Below, one piece after another: positions 7,916 through 9,589 of a DNA stretch of 9,589 nucleotides. The notes beneath the pieces were generated by a model. That model had not been told where the DNA came from, ran no database searches, and worked only from the letters and a program-made list of their open reading frames with translations. Source of the DNA: Sulfurovum sp. (GTDB taxonomy: Bacteria; Campylobacterota; Campylobacteria; Campylobacterales; Sulfurovaceae); the NCBI GenBank assembly GCA_027083995.1, contig JALWME010000125.1:1-9589 (forward strand). Reading direction: 5' to 3'. Positions within the stretch are counted from its first letter, which is position 1, and the number at the start of each line of letters is the position of its first letter. The position numbers and the translations under genes were made by a program.

Positions 7916-9589
7916 TATGCTTCTCCTCTTTTATCTTCTTTTCTTACAAAATACAGTCCTAACATAAGTGTAAAGAACATCATTATAAGGATACTTACTG
8001 TACTCATAGCATCCCCTCCATCTGAAGTCTGACTACTTCCACATTGAATATCTAATGCTACCGTAGCACTTGCTGTCTGTCCATTAGCATCTGTGATAGT
8101 ATATCTAAATGAATCTGGGGCATTATTATAATCTGGATCTGGCGTATATTGTACATACGGTTTTCCATCCTCTCCAATGACTACTACTGCTGTCCCATGT
8201 TCAGGTTGTTCAACAATTTCAATTGTAACCTCTCCATCATAATTATCATTACCAAGTACATCTATAGTTGTAGCACCATAATGTGTTATTGTAATCGTAC
8301 CATCATCAACAGCACCAATAGATGCTGTATATGAAAGTGTTATTGTTGCTGGGGCTATCTTATTCCCTAAATTGTCTTTAGCAAAGTATTTTATTGGTGT
8401 TGGACTATCAGCAAATCCATCTTCTGGTGTAAATGTCACAACACCATTCTCATCTACACTCCATACACCTTCGCCATCAACAGTTACTTCATCAATATCA
8501 CCATCGCCATCAGTATCCTTACCTACACCACCAACACTTGCTGCATCAAAGTCCATACTACTTACATTGATATCATTGTCATTGCTTATAGCATTTAGAC
8601 TTATTGGGTTACCAGCAACACCTGAACGTTCATCATCTTCTAATGATTGAGGATAATCCACTGTTACTTTTGTAGGATTAATAGCATTACCATTGTTATC
8701 TTCTGCAGTATAACTAATTGGTGTTGGATCACCTGTAAATCCTACCTCTAGGGTGAATGTAATTGCACCTGTCGCTGGATCTACATTCCATGTTCCTTCA
8801 CCTGGTACTATCAATTCAGTCACTAGGTCACCAGTAGCTGGATCTACGATTTTAACTGTGGTTGGATCAACAGTATCATCATTGGCTAAGACATCTACTG
8901 TCACTGGGGTACCTAGTGTACCTGTTGCATTATCATCTGCTGGTACTTGTATATAATCCACTCCCACATTCACAGCATTTGATAGGTTAGCACTCATATC
9001 AACTGCAGTATAACTAATTGGTGTTGGATCACCTGTGAATCCTACTTCTGGTGTAAATGTAATTGCACCTGTCACTGGATCTACACTCCATGTTCCTTCA
9101 CCTGGTACTATCAATTCAGTCACTGGGTCACCAGTAGTTGGGTCTACGATTTTAACTGTGGTTGGATCAACAGTATCATCATTGGCTAACACATCTACCA
9201 CTACTGGGTTACCTAGTGTGCCTGTTGCATTATCCTCTGCTACACTTGGTGGGGTTGAATCTGTTGCACTTGTATCATTGGCTGATGGACTTGTATTTCC
9301 TGCTGGATCTGTAATCTCAGCTGCCACTGTTAAGACACCATCTGCTGGGATATCTGCTGGTGGTACAGTAATCGTTACCACACCTGCTGTGATATCTGCA
9401 GCACTAAGTACTACTGTAACATCTGGGATACCATCACCATCGGTATCTACATCTAACGTATCTCCTGCAGCCGCATCTGCTGGAAGTGTAATATCTGCTG
9501 TAACTCCTGCTGCTATCTCTGCAGCACTAAGTACACCATCTCCACCATCATTAATACTCACTGTTGGAGCACTTGGTGGGGTTGAATCT
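7915..9589 (-). CDS. Repeat-rich secreted surface protein (Ig-like and CshA-type repeats, C-terminal membrane tail), 5'-truncated by window
   Basis: The frame is open to the window edge ([10 protein letters not shown] precedes the GTG at 9561), so the start is missing. Domains, N to C: an acidic Ig-like unit of about 105 residues with DTDGDGIPD, a likely Ca2+ loop (about 9561-9247). Then come two CshA-type fibril repeats (about 9240-8944 and 8940-8644) with [30 protein letters not shown] and [14 protein letters not shown] divergent third repeat (about 8637-8320) has a second DTDGDGDID loop. Last is a cadherin-like unit (about 8313-8044; [28 protein letters not shown]). The C-terminus is [12 protein letters not shown], one hydrophobic helix ([20 protein letters not shown]) and the basic tail RKEDKRGEA. 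This three-part end looks like a sorting or anchoring signal, but it is neither PEP-CTERM nor a clear GlyGly-CTERM. Such proteins form extended stalks in adhesion or biofilm; that role is inference. Confidence 0.85.
   Translation of the reverse strand, partial: DSTPPSAPTVSINDGGDGVLSAAEIAAGVTADITLPADAAAGDTLDVDTDGDGIPDVTVVLSAADITAGVVTITVPPADIPADGVLTVAAEITDPAGNTSPSANDTSATDSTPPSVAEDNATGTLGNPVVVDVLANDDTVDPTTVKIVDPTTGDPVTELIVPGEGTWSVDPVTGAITFTPEVGFTGDPTPISYTAVDMSANLSNAVNVGVDYIQVPADDNATGTLGTPVTVDVLANDDTVDPTTVKIVDPATGDLVTELIVPGEGTWNVDPATGAITFTLEVGFTGDPTPISYTAEDNNGNAINPTKVTVDYPQSLEDDERSGVAGNPISLNAISNDNDINVSSMDFDAASVGGVGKDTDGDGDIDEVTVDGEGVWSVDENGVVTFTPEDGFADSPTPIKYFAKDNLGNKIAPATITLSYTASIGAVDDGTITITHYGATTIDVLGNDNYDGEVTIEIVEQPEHGTAVVVIGEDGKPYVQYTPDPDYNNAPDSFRYTITDANGQTASATVALDIQCGSSQTSDGGDAMSTVSILIMMFFTLMLGLYFVRKEDKRGEA
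8703..9240 (-). repeat. 300-bp tandem repeat coding two CshA-type domains
   Basis: Segments 8703-8940 and 9003-9240 align at an exact offset of 300 bp. By hand count there are 18 mismatches over 238 positions and no gaps. The unit is 100 codons. The remaining part of each unit (for example 8941-9002) has diverged. The third repeat toward the C-terminus (8320-8637) matches only at protein level. Confidence 0.9.
9244..9589 (-). repeat. Start of an upstream Ig-like repeat array (327-bp period)
   Basis: The 19-bp string ACTTGGTGGGGTTGAATCT occurs at 9244-9262 and again, perfectly, at 9571-9589, the window end. On the coding strand it gives DSTPPS at both ends of the Ig-like domain. The spacing of 327 bp is 109 codons, one domain, so at least one more copy of this domain probably continues outside the window. 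Confidence 0.7.

Noticed and set aside
8372..8956. Plus-strand open frames opposite the surface protein
   Set aside because: They are Ser/Thr/Pro-rich mirror readings of the repeat-coding strand, and they repeat only because the real gene repeats.
8703..9240. Regularly spaced repeats considered as a CRISPR array
   Set aside because: The unit is 300 bp, coding and in frame, with no short direct repeats and unique spacers.

Overview
The window looks like a chromosomal segment from a low-GC Gram-negative bacterium, most likely a Campylobacterota member of the Sulfurovum/Sulfurimonas kind. That placement is inference from the AT-rich coding style, tight operon packing with ATGA overlaps, a signal-peptide-bearing outer-membrane barrel of a type I associate with that group, and the composition of the Bat cluster. 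No rRNA or other taxonomic marker is present.

Layout. (1) Positions 1-359, plus strand: the 3' end of a PEP-utilising enzyme I type gene (PtsI/PtsP-like), convergent with everything that follows. (2) Positions 360-656: a 297-bp non-coding stretch that appears to be mostly a short relic element. It has 13/14 matching inverted ends (381-394 and 649-662), remnants of a broken minus-strand reading frame, and a possible terminator hairpin. The right end of this element supplies the stop codon of the neighbouring batD. (3) Positions 657-7202, minus strand, transcribed right to left: a compact MoxR-Bat operon in the order moxR, a previously easy-to-miss 31-codon small ORF, DUF58, a DUF4381-like membrane protein, batA (VWA), batB (VWA), batC (TPR plus Lys-rich tail), batD. 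Nearly all junctions overlap or abut. (4) Positions 7203-7267: a short gap with a candidate promoter (TATACT) for the Bat operon. (5) Positions 7268-9589, minus strand: a two-gene unit with a 5'-truncated (cut by the window) repeat-rich surface protein, followed with a 1-nt overlap by a small outer-membrane beta-barrel protein.

How they work together. MoxR AAA+ ATPases act with VWA-domain partners as chaperone-like systems. In the Bat form the VWA proteins BatA and BatB sit in the inner membrane with domains facing the periplasm or cytoplasm, BatC is a periplasmic TPR protein, and BatD is a membrane-anchored periplasmic beta-rich protein. Known phenotypes in other bacteria concern stress and envelope tolerance; the substrate is unknown here. 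The upstream pair makes a secreted CshA-like/Ig-like stalk protein with a C-terminal membrane/sorting tail, and an outer-membrane barrel. Their functional link to the Bat operon is only positional.

The most unusual things are the 31-aa ORF embedded between moxR and DUF58, the batD signal peptide built almost wholly from two 7-bp tandem repeats (a possible phase-variable switch), the relic element that ends batD, the loss of the first MIDAS aspartate in the DUF58 protein, and recent duplication inside the surface protein.
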